This document shows positions 9,328 through 17,542 of a stretch of 64,000 bases of DNA, one piece after another. The stretch comes from Desulfomonilia bacterium. GTDB taxonomy: Bacteria; Desulfobacterota; Desulfomonilia; UBA1062. Below the pieces are notes generated by a model. The model saw only the letters and a list, made by a program, of their open reading frames with translations. It had not been told where the DNA came from and did not search any database. How positions within the stretch are numbered: the stretch's first letter is position 1; every line of letters starts with the position of its first letter. The translations under genes and the position numbers were made by a program. Location: positions 124,001-188,000 of the forward strand of contig DATCTV010000004.1 of assembly GCA_036567785.1 (NCBI GenBank), in the 5' to 3' direction.

Positions 9328-9501
9328 ATGAAACTTAAGATTGTACTCGTAATCACAAGGTCGAGAATAAACGCGCCGGGAGTTCTGAATCATATTATCA
9401 TCCGAGGAATTGAGCGCAGGTACATTTTTGAAGATGATCTTGACAGGAACGACTTTGTGAACCGTCTGTCGGTTATTTTCACTAAGACTAAGACAAGATG
9501 C
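9328..9501 (+). pseudogene. REP-associated Y1 (IS200-like) transposase, 5' fragment
   Basis: The stretch INAPGVLNHIIIRGIERRYI followed by FEDDLDRNDFVNRL is the characteristic N terminus of IS200-like tyrosine transposases of the REP-associated (RAYT) type. Those proteins are normally several times longer. Here the homology ends after about 50 residues, before the HUH metal site and the catalytic Tyr, so the fragment cannot be active. The frame opens at 9328, but the recognisable sequence starts near 9352. Confidence 0.7.
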
Positions 9502-9510
9502 CAGACTAAT

Positions 9511-9585
9511 AGGGGGCGCTGATTGGTAAATTGATTTAAAGTTTTAAATCTGCTTATTCTTATTATCCAATCAGCGTTACCCCAA
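9511..9585. repeat. Long palindrome beside the transposase remnants
   Basis: GCGCTGATTGG at about 9517-9527 pairs with CCAATCAGCG at 9568-9577, with further matches in the flanking G/C runs. The centre is itself a perfect palindrome, GATTTAAA-GT-TTTAAATC (9533-9550). This nested hairpin lies directly downstream of the Y1-transposase fragment, where REP-like hairpins mobilised by such enzymes are often found. It is read from sequence; activity is not implied. Confidence 0.65.
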
Positions 9586-9729
9586 GGGGTTCCCACCCTT
9601 TGGATCTATATCATTTTTTTGTATGCCGGTAAGCATCTTCCTGAACCTTGACCAGTCTATCATCTTTCAAATCCTTATAAGTCTGTTGTCATTAAGCTTG
9701 TCTTCAACCCCCAGCATGAACAGATTCAT
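9577..9729 (-). pseudogene. IS5-like transposase, N-terminal remnant
   Basis: From an ATG at 9727-9729 with AGAAGG upstream, the minus strand reads MNLFMLGVEDKLNDNRLIRI, stops at TGA (9667-9669), then continues in the same frame as KMIDWSRFRKMLTGIQKNDI up to a TAA at 9577. The pattern IDW..FR..L followed by a GG-rich motif is typical of the N terminus of IS5/IS1182-type transposases. Only about 50 codons remain and one is a stop, so this is a dead fragment. The family call rests on a short match. Confidence 0.45.
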
Positions 9730-9835
9730 TGAAATCCTTCTGAATAATTTATTCAATTATTACAATTGGTTATAACAAACAAACAGCAATACCGCAAGTT
9801 ATTTCAAGGGGTTAAAATTATTTTTTTAAACAAAA

Positions 9836-9895
9836 CCTCTGCCATGTCAGCAATTATTCATGAATTGAAGGAGGGGGGTGTGCATGGGTCTTTTA
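9836..9895. repeat. Degraded half copy of the MITE-like element
   Basis: The segment repeats about 30 bases of the element at 2635-2769 (its 2712-2742 part, around GCCATGTCAGCAATTATTCA) and then a diverged right end, TGTGCATGGGTCTTT against TGTGCAGGGGTCTTT. The matching left end is missing. It supports the view that the 2635-2769 sequence is a dispersed repeat. Confidence 0.6.
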
Positions 9896-10120
9896 TATAC
9901 GGTTGTTGCAGCCTTACCTGAACACAAAACAGGCTAACGGTTTTAAGATTTTTTAGTTATAATATCAGAGTTTCAAACATCAGCAGAAGGATTCTGCACA
10001 AGATCCGTGTTGGGGAACAGGATAAAAAGCTTACGGCAAATGCCGGGCAAAATTTAACCTGCAGGGATTTAAAAAATTTAATAAGGGCTTAACAGTTGCT
10101 GCCCGTTTGAGGAGTATTAA

Positions 10121-10582
10121 ATGGAAGAAATTAAAGAAACCGTCGGGTTTGACAGACGCAGAAAGATTATTCTTACTGCCATCTTCGCCGTATTTGTAAT
10201 TTCCGGTCTCAGCATTCAGTTTCCGAACATGATACATGACTACCGCGCAAAAGGATTTGTCAAGGAATGGGCCCCTGTATTCTCAAGCTGCAAGTCAATA
10301 GATTGTGTCTATACAACATCGGGCAAAAATCCGGATTATTTCTACAAGAGGACTTTTGAAAACGGCGAATGGGTCATTGCCGTAAATTCTAATTCCTGCG
10401 AAGGATTGGCCAATTTCAATGCCTCGGTGTTTTACGGAAGCGACGGCGCCATTTATTATCAGACCGGATACAAATACTGCGGTCAGTCCGCCTTCAAAGA
10501 GGCCCTCGACAGCATCAGGGAAGGAGACCTTACGCGGTTCTATGACAAGCTCCCCTATAAACTTCACTATTGGAAAGGTTAA
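10121..10582 (+). CDS. Single-pass membrane protein of unknown function
   Basis: A 153-residue protein with one N-terminal membrane segment (about residues 15-35, IILTAIFAVFVISGLSI) and a C-terminal domain of about 115 residues on the outer side. That domain has four Cys residues (SSCKSIDCVY, NSCEG, KYCGQS), which could form disulphides. The start has GAGGAG nine bases upstream. Codon pattern and length look genuine. I do not recognise the family, and the neighbours (transposon remnants and a 5'-nucleotidase-type lipoprotein) give no role. Confidence 0.6.
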   Translation: MEEIKETVGFDRRRKIILTAIFAVFVISGLSIQFPNMIHDYRAKGFVKEWAPVFSSCKSIDCVYTTSGKNPDYFYKRTFENGEWVIAVNSNSCEGLANFNASVFYGSDGAIYYQTGYKYCGQSAFKEALDSIREGDLTRFYDKLPYKLHYWKG

Positions 10583-10923
10583 TGTGTCGGCTGTTTAACG
10601 CAGGAGAATAATAGCAAAACGAGATTCAGAAAACGACTTCACCGAGGTCTGACAAAAGAGTTTTTTGTATGGAAAGATTGGCGACTTTAAAGGCTGATCC
10701 TGATGAATGCTTCTGACTTTCAAACCCGTTATTGGAAATGCTTATACGCAATTGACATAGGTATTCTTCAATTATAGTATAGACCATATTTTTGATTCCA
10801 GTGATGTATATGAATTCTAACATATTGAGGCAGCAAGGTTTTCTATTCCTGTTTAAGCGAGTACCGGGTAACCTCAAGTGTACATTACGGGCATCAATCA
10901 TAATATCAGCCAAGGAGGGTGAT
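10583..10923. other. Upstream region of the 5'-nucleotidase gene
   Basis: This 341-base gap holds a sigma70-type promoter candidate (10752-10780) and the AAGGAGG ribosome site at 10913-10919 for the following gene. An open frame runs through 10792-10923 but has no ribosome site and encodes no recognisable sequence, so I treat it as leader. The rest shows nothing I can name. Confidence 0.5.
10752..10780 (+). promoter_or_regulatory. Sigma70-type promoter candidate
   Basis: TTGACA at 10752-10757 is followed after 17 bases by TAGTAT at 10775-10780. It would give a leader of roughly 135 bases before the ATG at 10924. It is assigned by consensus match only. Confidence 0.5.
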
Positions 10924-12846
10924 ATGCACAATGGTAATAATATCATGAGGAGAGTTCTTATCCCGGCCGTAATTCTGGCATTCATGATGATTTCAGCAGG
11001 CTGCAGAGAAGGAGCGTCAGGAAAGCTTACCGTCCTCAGCACAAATGACAGCCATTCGCACACGATAGGCGCACCGGCTGAGCAGTATGACCCGTCTTCA
11101 ACAGGAGACGGGACCATCGGCGGCGCTTCCCGCGCAGCAGCTGTAATAGATGCCGAGAGGCTCATAAATCCCGACCTTATGGCGTTTTCCGCAGGAGACT
11201 TCACCGACGGGACCATATTCATAACGGGAGAAAACGGTGCCGCTGATTTCAACCTGCTGTCCGACATGGGATTCACGGCAGCGTGCCTCGGTAACCACGA
11301 AATGGGCATGGGGCCGGAAGGTCTCGCCCATGCGATACTCAATGCAAGGCAACCAGTAATTCCGCTCGTATGCTCCAATTTCAGTTTCAGTAATGATGAC
11401 ACGCCCGAGGGGCATTCTGACGACCTGCTTGAATCGCTTCACTCAGAGACAGAGAAGCCCGGCAAATATATCTTCGATTACATTATCCGCACAACCCCGT
11501 CCGGGATAAAGGTCGGCATCTTCGGCCTGATCGGAGGCAGTGTCCTTATGCCTGATGCCCTGCCTGTGAAATTCAAAATCAACAATCTCAAGATACAGAC
11601 GCTTGTCAACAAGCTGCGGAATAAGGAGAAGGTCGATGTCGTCGTATGCCTAATGCACGCCGGATTTTCGATTGACGGTTCAGGAACCCCGAGCGGAGAG
11701 GTGCCTGACCTTGCAAAGAACGTATACGGTATAGACATAATCTGCTCGGGACATTCACACACGCTGGGAACTGCTGTTGTTAAATACTGGGCGCCATGGA
11801 GCACCTGGAAGACAACCATCATGGAGGCCGATGACGAGTTCAAGTATGTGGCCGCATCGAACCTGTTCGTGGAAAAAGGCAGGGTGAACACCGCACTCAC
11901 CGAAACACGCCATATCAAGGTCGATGACACCATAGCCGGATTGCCTTCGGTCAACGCCAGGGTTGATGAAATCACAAGCGATATCGAGACGAAATACCTG
12001 AGCCGTTATCCGGTTCTGGGAGACGGCACGATCTTCGCAACACTGGCTCATTCTGATTTTGCACTATCGAGCTTGAACTCCATGAACCTCGTGACTGACG
12101 CCATGCGCGGCATTGCAGGCACCGACATTGCGGTATGCACGCCGGGAGCGGATACCGCTTATGTTCAGACGTCTCCTGGCGGTGCGATAAACGTATATGA
12201 GGCCTTTGCCGCCATGCCTCACAGCATCGGCCGCGACGGAACACCCGGGGGGGCACTTTATGCATATTATCTCAAAGGCTCGGATATCCTTTCTCTATTC
12301 GAGCTGGGGACCTGCCTGCTGGGACAGTTGACCAGCGACCTGTTTGTAGTGCCCTCTGGAATACGGATAGTCTTTGATTCGAGCGGCACCATAGGCAAAC
12401 GGGTCCTTCAGATGTATGAAATTTCAGCGGATGAAGGTACTGAAACACTAATTTATGACAGCGAAAATCCCAAATATCTCTTAAGGGGCGGATGGGTCAC
12501 CGATTCAAAGAAAAACTATTCCGTAAGTTCGAGCCTTCTTGTTCTCATAGGCATCAGATATGTCACTAATCTGTTGCCTCTGGTCGATATCTGGCCGAGG
12601 GATGTGAGCGGCAACAAGGTGAAATGGGAGGTCGTATCCGATCTCGACCAGTTCGTCGTACACGGAATCAACCCTTTAACCGGAGAATCCTATGAGGTAA
12701 AGGCCTGGTACAGCCTTGCGCAGTGGCTTCTGAATCTTCCCGGCGGAGAGGTCCCGTCACGCTTTAATGATGATGCCGCGATAAACCCGGCAGGTCCTGC
12801 CTGGCGCAGGGTATGGGACGTAAAAAAATACGGTGAGCCTTATTAA
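10924..12846 (+). CDS. 5'-nucleotidase/UDP-sugar hydrolase-type lipoprotein
   Basis: A 640-residue exported metallophosphatase. I start it at ATG 10924, because AAGGAGG lies six bases upstream and the protein then begins with a lipoprotein signal ending MISAGC. The N-terminal two-metal phosphoesterase core shows the conserved series STNDSHSH, AGDFTDG, LGNHEMG and CSGHSHT. Residues about 350-560 match the 5'-nucleotidase C-terminal substrate domain. Family members hydrolyse nucleotides or related phosphate esters outside the cytoplasm to recover nucleoside and phosphate. A promoter candidate lies upstream and a strong terminator downstream, so it is probably transcribed alone. Confidence 0.85.
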   Translation: MHNGNNIMRRVLIPAVILAFMMISAGCREGASGKLTVLSTNDSHSHTIGAPAEQYDPSSTGDGTIGGASRAAAVIDAERLINPDLMAFSAGDFTDGTIFITGENGAADFNLLSDMGFTAACLGNHEMGMGPEGLAHAILNARQPVIPLVCSNFSFSNDDTPEGHSDDLLESLHSETEKPGKYIFDYIIRTTPSGIKVGIFGLIGGSVLMPDALPVKFKINNLKIQTLVNKLRNKEKVDVVVCLMHAGFSIDGSGTPSGEVPDLAKNVYGIDIICSGHSHTLGTAVVKYWAPWSTWKTTIMEADDEFKYVAASNLFVEKGRVNTALTETRHIKVDDTIAGLPSVNARVDEITSDIETKYLSRYPVLGDGTIFATLAHSDFALSSLNSMNLVTDAMRGIAGTDIAVCTPGADTAYVQTSPGGAINVYEAFAAMPHSIGRDGTPGGALYAYYLKGSDILSLFELGTCLLGQLTSDLFVVPSGIRIVFDSSGTIGKRVLQMYEISADEGTETLIYDSENPKYLLRGGWVTDSKKNYSVSSSLLVLIGIRYVTNLLPLVDIWPRDVSGNKVKWEVVSDLDQFVVHGINPLTGESYEVKAWYSLAQWLLNLPGGEVPSRFNDDAAINPAGPAWRRVWDVKKYGEPY

Positions 12847-12864
12847 CTGAGAATAAAATCCTAG

Positions 12865-12906
12865 AAGGCAGGAGTCAGACTTACAAAGACCCCTGCCTTT
12901 TATTTT
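12865..12906 (+). terminator. Intrinsic terminator after the 5'-nucleotidase gene
   Basis: AAGGCAGG (12865-12872) pairs with CCTGCCTT (12892-12899), followed by TTTTATTTT. The right arm lies inside the last codons of the convergent msrAB gene, so the two genes share these bases. Confidence 0.75.
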
Positions 12907-13927
12907 CATCAAAGAGCTTCAGATACTCACCATACCCGGCTTTTTCCATATCCTCTTTTGGTATGAATTTCAGCGATGCCGAGTTTATGCAGTATCTAAG
13001 GCCTGTTGGTCCCGGCCCGTCATCAAATACATGGCCGAGATGAGAACCGGCTTTACTGCTCCTGACCTCCGTCCTTCCCATGAAGCCCTTTTCCTTCTTC
13101 TCAATGATGTTCTTGCTTTCGACCGGCCTGGTAAAACTCGGCCAGCCGGTACCGGAATCGAACTTGTCTCTCGAGCTGAAGAGCACCTCGCCTGAAACTA
13201 TGTCCAAATATATGCCTTCGCGCTTGTTGTCCCAGTATTCATTTCTGAAAGGAGGCTCTGTTCCGCAGTTCTGGGTCACCTCGTACTGCATGGGTGTAAG
13301 TTTCTTTTTCAGGTTTTCTTTTCCCCATGTCTTTTCCAGCCAGCCCTTTCTGCCTGAACCCTCCTTGTAAAGCCTGTATTTGACAGGGCAGGTCCTTGCA
13401 TAATTCTGATGATAGTCTTCGGCCTTATAAAATACCGATGCCGGTAGAATTTCAGTGGCGACAGGCTTGTCGAACATCCCTGAATTTTCGAGCCTGTTCT
13501 TCGATCCCACGGCCGCCTTTTTTTGATTTTCGTCCTTATAGAATATTGCGGTCCTATACTGCCTGCCCCTGTCTGAAAATTGACCGGAAGGATCGGTAGG
13601 ATCGATATTCCTCCAGAATATGTCCAGAAGCCTTTCGTAAGAAATAAGGACCGGATCGAATGTCACCTCGACCGCTTCATAATGACCTGTCGTCCCCGAG
13701 CATACCTGTTCATATGAGGGGTTGGCAACGGATCCTCCCGTATATCCCGAAACAGCCTTTATCACACCTTTCTCCCCGCTGAAGGCAGCCTCCATGCACC
13801 AGAAGCAGCCGCCGGCGAACACCGCGGTTTGCTGATTATTCGTCATAACTGTCTTTTCCTTCTCTTCGCTCTGGGTGCAGGAGAAAGCAAAAAACATCAA
13901 CCCTGCAATGAGCATTGATTTCTTCAT
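12881..13927 (-). CDS. msrAB: Exported bifunctional methionine sulfoxide reductase A/B
   Basis: A 348-residue fusion that repairs oxidised methionine. The N terminus has a lipoprotein-like signal (FFAFSC, Cys17), placing it outside the cytoplasm. The MsrA domain (about residues 35-190) has GGCFWC with catalytic Cys41 and reduces the S epimer. The MsrB domain (about 210-340) has the GTGWPSF and [10 protein letters not shown] motifs and [11 protein letters not shown] with catalytic Cys313, and reduces the R epimer. The Cys often seen in the MsrB GCGWPSF motif is Thr here, and no CxxC zinc pairs are visible. A dedicated electron donor such as thioredoxin or a CcdA-type protein is not encoded nearby. 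The gene is divergent from the hydrolase at 13999. Confidence 0.93.
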   Translation of the reverse strand: MKKSMLIAGLMFFAFSCTQSEEKEKTVMTNNQQTAVFAGGCFWCMEAAFSGEKGVIKAVSGYTGGSVANPSYEQVCSGTTGHYEAVEVTFDPVLISYERLLDIFWRNIDPTDPSGQFSDRGRQYRTAIFYKDENQKKAAVGSKNRLENSGMFDKPVATEILPASVFYKAEDYHQNYARTCPVKYRLYKEGSGRKGWLEKTWGKENLKKKLTPMQYEVTQNCGTEPPFRNEYWDNKREGIYLDIVSGEVLFSSRDKFDSGTGWPSFTRPVESKNIIEKKEKGFMGRTEVRSSKAGSHLGHVFDDGPGPTGLRYCINSASLKFIPKEDMEKAGYGEYLKLFDENKRQGSL

Positions 13928-13998
13928 ATGAATTCAGTAGGAATTGGAGTTGAGAATCTCAAGGCCCGATGTCAGATTCTAATTTTCAAGGAGAGCAA

Positions 13999-14856
13999 AT
14001 GGAGCAAACGAATATCAGTCCCAGGGCATCATCTGCAGGGATAGGCGATGCGGAAATTTCATACCTCGAGTACGAGGGCACCGGGAAAACAATTATATTT
14101 CTTCATGCGACAGGCTTCATGCCATGGATATGGCACCCGATCGCAAGGGAATTTGCGGGCAGGCATCATGTGCTGGCGCCGTATTTCTGCGATCACCGCT
14201 CAGTAGATCCGTATGAAGGCGGCCTCAACTGGCTCCAGCTCGCCGATGACCTGACAAAATTCTGCAATGTACTTAATATAGACAAGCCCTACCTTATCGG
14301 ACACTCGATGGGTGCAACGGTCATAACCATGGCGGCGGCAGTTTCCGGGCTTGAAACCTCCGGCATGGTTCTTATTGAGCCCATATTCCTTCCTGAAGAC
14401 ATTTATGCAATGGATCTGGGTGTCGAGCAGCATCCGCTTGCATCAAAATCGATCAAGCGCCGCAACGGATGGGCCGACTCCGACGAGGCTTTTGCGTATC
14501 TTAAATCAAGGCCTCTGTTTAAAAGATGGGATGAAGAAATGCTTCACCTTTACCTGGAACACGGCATGAAGCCTGATGAGGAAGGGTTGAAGCTCACATG
14601 CTCGCCTGTAAAGGAGGCATCCCTGTTCATGGGTGGAACACATTTCAACCCCTGGCCTGTTCTGCATAAAGTCTCTCAACCGGTGCTTGTGGTTGAAGGG
14701 TCGCTGAGCGAAAACAGGGGCTTCATCGAATATGAAAAGGCGGCAGGCCTTTTTCCTGAGGGGCGATATCTTCTCGTGGAAGATGCCGGACATCTCATTC
14801 CGATGGAAAAACCTGCTTTGATTACAGAGATAATTCAATCTTTTCTCCCCGAATAA
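13999..14856 (+). CDS. Alpha/beta hydrolase
   Basis: A cytoplasmic alpha/beta-fold hydrolase of 285 residues. I prefer the ATG at 13999, since AAGGAG lies five bases before it; the frame can be extended to 13969 but without a ribosome site. Visible elements are IIFLHATGFMPWIWHP (oxyanion region), the nucleophile elbow GHSMGA, a strand followed by an acidic turn (VVEGSLSENRG) and the late catalytic His in VEDAGHLIPMEKP. This arrangement is common to esterases, haloalkane dehalogenase-like and ring-cleavage-product hydrolases; the substrate cannot be chosen. It is divergent from msrAB. Confidence 0.8.
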   Translation: MEQTNISPRASSAGIGDAEISYLEYEGTGKTIIFLHATGFMPWIWHPIAREFAGRHHVLAPYFCDHRSVDPYEGGLNWLQLADDLTKFCNVLNIDKPYLIGHSMGATVITMAAAVSGLETSGMVLIEPIFLPEDIYAMDLGVEQHPLASKSIKRRNGWADSDEAFAYLKSRPLFKRWDEEMLHLYLEHGMKPDEEGLKLTCSPVKEASLFMGGTHFNPWPVLHKVSQPVLVVEGSLSENRGFIEYEKAAGLFPEGRYLLVEDAGHLIPMEKPALITEIIQSFLPE

Positions 14857-14957
14857 GGCTTTTCGAAGTTATAAATCAGTAATTTCCTGATTGTGGCGTT
14901 ACTGCTGAATTCTATAAATGATAAAATACAGCTGGGTATCAGCGCCTTGAGTTAATG

Positions 14958-14975
14958 TCTGGCTGAAAAGCCAGA
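14958..14975 (+). other. Perfect hairpin with GAAA tetraloop
   Basis: TCTGGCT-GAAA-AGCCAGA forms a seven-pair stem with a GNRA tetraloop 48 bases before the PEP-CTERM gene. There is no T-run, so it is more likely a leader structure or mRNA stabiliser than a terminator. No known riboswitch pattern was recognised. Confidence 0.5.
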
Positions 14976-15022
14976 AAACAGATCGAGTATTTATAACATA
15001 GCGGTTAAAGGAGGAACAGATA

Positions 15023-15340
15023 ATGAAAGACTGTCTCTTTAAAATATTGTTGGTTCTTGCGCTGGCGCTCCCGGTCTCAGTCCAGGTTTATGCTGCACCG
15101 TTCCATTACAGCGATATTTACGGTCAATATGATATCAATATATCCACGACAGAACCCTATATCGCATTCGATGGCCGGGCTGATACAGAAAACACATATG
15201 TCATATATGGACAGACAGCTGCTCTTCCCGATGGAAACAGGCCGATAACCTCTGCTCCCGTCCCTGAACCGATGACTCTTGTCCTTTTCGGCATAGGCAT
15301 GATCGGTATAGGCTTTCTTGCAAGAAAAGGAACAATATAA
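15023..15340 (+). CDS. Very small PEP-CTERM sorting-signal protein
   Basis: A 105-residue exported protein: signal peptide 1-24 (cleavage after VYA), a mature region of only about 55 residues, then the exosortase sorting signal beginning VPEPMTLVLFGIGMIG and ending in the basic tail ARKG. Such proteins are cut and anchored by exosortase (XrtA) in biofilm/EPS-forming Gram-negatives. No exosortase gene lies in this window, but an XrtA-type polysaccharide deacetylase does (38518). AAAGGAGG precedes the ATG by eight bases. The following PilZ gene starts 45 bases after its stop. Function of the mature part is unknown. Confidence 0.85.
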   Translation: MKDCLFKILLVLALALPVSVQVYAAPFHYSDIYGQYDINISTTEPYIAFDGRADTENTYVIYGQTAALPDGNRPITSAPVPEPMTLVLFGIGMIGIGFLARKGTI

Positions 15341-15355
15341 AAAAGAAGGTGGAGT

Positions 15356-15385
15356 ATGTTTGAACCTACAAGCGGGTGGATGTAA
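15356..15385 (+). CDS. Possible nine-codon leader peptide before the PilZ gene
   Basis: AAGGTGGAG is followed by ATG 15356 and nine codons (MFEPTSGWM) ending in TAA at 15383-15385. The stop overlaps the ATG of the PilZ gene as TAATG, the arrangement used for translational coupling. It could also be chance, since only nine codons are involved. Confidence 0.25.
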   Translation: MFEPTSGWM

Positions 15386-15756
15386 TGCCCAGAATCAGCA
15401 AAAATACTGTAACCTCCCTGAAGCTGGCCGGTATATTACTTGAAAATCGCCTTGAGAACAGAGGTAAAGATCCGGTCTCAGAAAATGAAAAGGCCCCAGC
15501 TCAGAATGATCGACGAAAGGCGAAACGTCTCAACCTTGAAAAGGACATAATGTTCAGACATGCCAACGGCAAAAATGCTTTCGGCCATATAATAAATATC
15601 AGCAGAAGAGGAATGTACATCATAACAGACACACCTCTTGATAACGGCGAAGAAATCCATGCGAACCTTTTTCGGGTAAACCTCAAGGGCATTACAGGCA
15701 TCGATGGCCGCATCGTAAGAAAGGGAGATAACGGGGTCGCGGTCCGTTTTGTCTGA
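15385..15756 (+). CDS. PilZ-domain protein, candidate c-di-GMP receptor
   Basis: A 123-residue soluble protein with a single PilZ domain (about residues 40-123). The c-di-GMP-binding signature is visible: basic RRKAKR followed by NISRRGMYI, close to the RxxxR and (D/N)xSxxG consensus, and GRIVRKGDNGVAVRF at the end. It would act as a c-di-GMP effector for motility or matrix production. It follows the PEP-CTERM gene, which fits a surface or biofilm context. The start is uncertain: ATG 15385 overlaps the stop of a nine-codon leader frame, and a GTG at 15376 is possible. Confidence 0.8.
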   Translation: MPRISKNTVTSLKLAGILLENRLENRGKDPVSENEKAPAQNDRRKAKRLNLEKDIMFRHANGKNAFGHIINISRRGMYIITDTPLDNGEEIHANLFRVNLKGITGIDGRIVRKGDNGVAVRFV

Positions 15757-15961
15757 AGAGAAACGAGCACTCAATATCGCAAATATCCTTAATTACTGAA
15801 AAACCATATTCTTCTTTAAAAAAAACCATTTTTGTCCATAACCATTGCACTTTAGAACCGGTTTAATACAATTGGTTCTCAATCATTATTGACTGATCCT
15901 TTTTTTTAAGCATAAAGTCATACATGACTGAACAGCCATTCATTTTGTAAAGGAGAAGGAT

Positions 15962-17512
15962 ATGAGCAACATTATCAGCAGGGATACAATCGGAGACATT
16001 ACAAGAAAGGCAGCCACAAAATACGGGGACAAGACAGCCATTATTTTCAGGGATATAAAACTTTCTTATTACGAACTTGAAAAAGAGGCTAGGCGCTTCG
16101 CGAATCTCATGACCAGTTACGGAATAAAGAAGGGTGACAGGGTAGCCATTTATTCCTACAACTCTCATTACTATCCCATCAGCATGATTGGTCTTTCGAA
16201 AATCGGCGCAATACAGGTTCCCATAAACTACATGCTGAACGCCGAAGAAATCGCATATATAGTCAATCATTCCGGTTCCAGGTTGTTCATCGTCGAAGAT
16301 GCGCTCTACCCCATCATTGCTAAGGCCCAGGACAAATTCACCACTGTCGAAAAATGGGGTTTTCTTCCTCTTGCGGATACAGAGATACCGGCTGGCTTCT
16401 TCAACCTCATAAAAGAAATGGAATCGATGAATTATGATGAGTCCTATGTAGAGGTGAATGCGGAAGACATAGCCCAGATTCCATACACGAGCGGTACGGA
16501 GTCCAAGCCCAAAGGGGCAATGCTCTCACACCGTGCGCTCATGTCGGAATATTACAGCTGCATATTTGACGGCCAGTATGACACCTATGATGTAAGCCTT
16601 AACGCCCTGCCGCTCTTCCACTGCGCACAGCTGCACTGCTTCCTGATGCCGTACCTTTATGTGGGTGCAACCAATGTCATCATGCACAAGGCAGACCCTC
16701 TTGAGATGATCAGGGCAATCGAAAAGTATCAGATAACTCATACATTCGCACCTCCTACCGTCTGGATTGGCATTCTCAACCATCCCGAATTCAAGAACCA
16801 CAACCATAGCAGCCTGAAGAAGGCTGCCTACGGGGCCAGCATCATGCCGGTTGAAATAATAAAACAGCTCTCGGTCGCTTTCAGGGGTTTGAAGCTCTGG
16901 AACTATTACGGCCAGACCGAAATGGGTCCGGTCGCGACAATACTGAAGCCCGAAGACCAGCTTTTAAAGCCCGGCTCCGCAGGCAAGCCTGTCCTTAATG
17001 TCGAAACGAGATTGATGGATTTTGAAGGCAATTTCGTTCCGAACGGTGAAGTGGGCGAGATAGTCCACCGCTCAGGGCAGGTCATGACCGGATATCTCAA
17101 TGACCCTGAAAAAACCGCAGAAGCGTTCGAGTACGGATGGTTCCACAGCGGAGATCTCGGCCGCTTCGACGAAGACGGATATCTTTATGTCGTTGACCGT
17201 AAAAAGGACATGATCAAGACAGGCGGTGAAAACGTCGCATCACGTGAGGTCGAGGAAGTGCTCTACAAGCATCCCGGCATTGAAGAGGTGGCAGTAATAG
17301 GCCTCCCCGATCCCAAATGGATCGAAATCGTAGCGGCAGTGATCGTTCCGAAAAAGGGCATTGTCCTTTCAGAAAAAGACATCATCTCATTCTGCAAGGA
17401 AAACCTCGCCGGATTCAAATGCCCGAAGAAAATTCATATCACGGACAAACTGCCGAAGAACCCTTCCGGAAAGATATTAAAGCGCGAACTGAAAGAGGAA
17501 TTGGGGAAATAA
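15962..17512 (+). CDS. AMP-forming fatty acyl-CoA ligase
   Basis: A 516-residue member of the ANL adenylating superfamily that activates a carboxylic acid with ATP and CoA. The P-loop-like motif is YTSGTESKPKGAMLSHRAL, the A5 motif YYGQTEMGP, the hinge DRKKDMIKTGGENV and the catalytic C-terminal Lys lies in NPSGKILKREL. It is closest in style to medium/long-chain fatty acid-CoA ligases of the FadD13/FadK kind. AAAGGAGAAGG lies before the ATG. UbiA starts 30 bases after its stop and the radical SAM gene follows with overlap, so it is the first gene of a three-gene operon. Whether it feeds beta-oxidation or supplies an acyl group to the operon's product is open. Confidence 0.88.
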   Translation: MSNIISRDTIGDITRKAATKYGDKTAIIFRDIKLSYYELEKEARRFANLMTSYGIKKGDRVAIYSYNSHYYPISMIGLSKIGAIQVPINYMLNAEEIAYIVNHSGSRLFIVEDALYPIIAKAQDKFTTVEKWGFLPLADTEIPAGFFNLIKEMESMNYDESYVEVNAEDIAQIPYTSGTESKPKGAMLSHRALMSEYYSCIFDGQYDTYDVSLNALPLFHCAQLHCFLMPYLYVGATNVIMHKADPLEMIRAIEKYQITHTFAPPTVWIGILNHPEFKNHNHSSLKKAAYGASIMPVEIIKQLSVAFRGLKLWNYYGQTEMGPVATILKPEDQLLKPGSAGKPVLNVETRLMDFEGNFVPNGEVGEIVHRSGQVMTGYLNDPEKTAEAFEYGWFHSGDLGRFDEDGYLYVVDRKKDMIKTGGENVASREVEEVLYKHPGIEEVAVIGLPDPKWIEIVAAVIVPKKGIVLSEKDIISFCKENLAGFKCPKKIHITDKLPKNPSGKILKRELKEELGK

Positions 17513-17542
17513 CATGGCAGAAGATAACAGGAGGCAACCAGC

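Larger units (their letters stand above)
9256..10120. other. Transposon graveyard without intact genes
   Basis: This 865-base stretch contains no intact gene. It holds the 5' fragment of a Y1-type transposase (9328-9501, plus), a 75-base palindrome (9511-9585), a stop-containing start of an IS5-like transposase (9577-9729, minus) and a degraded half copy of the small inverted-repeat element (9836-9895). 9896-10120 shows only a GAGGAG ribosome site for the next gene. Confidence 0.6.

Noticed and set aside
10792-10923. Upstream extension of the 5'-nucleotidase reading frame
   Set aside because: It has no ribosome site and would put 44 residues before a complete lipoprotein signal; AAGGAGG marks the ATG at 10924.
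14893-14910. Sigma54-like site (TGGCG...CTGAA) before the PEP-CTERM gene
   Set aside because: The essential GC of the -12 element is missing and spacing is off by one, although such promoters are known for PEP-CTERM genes.
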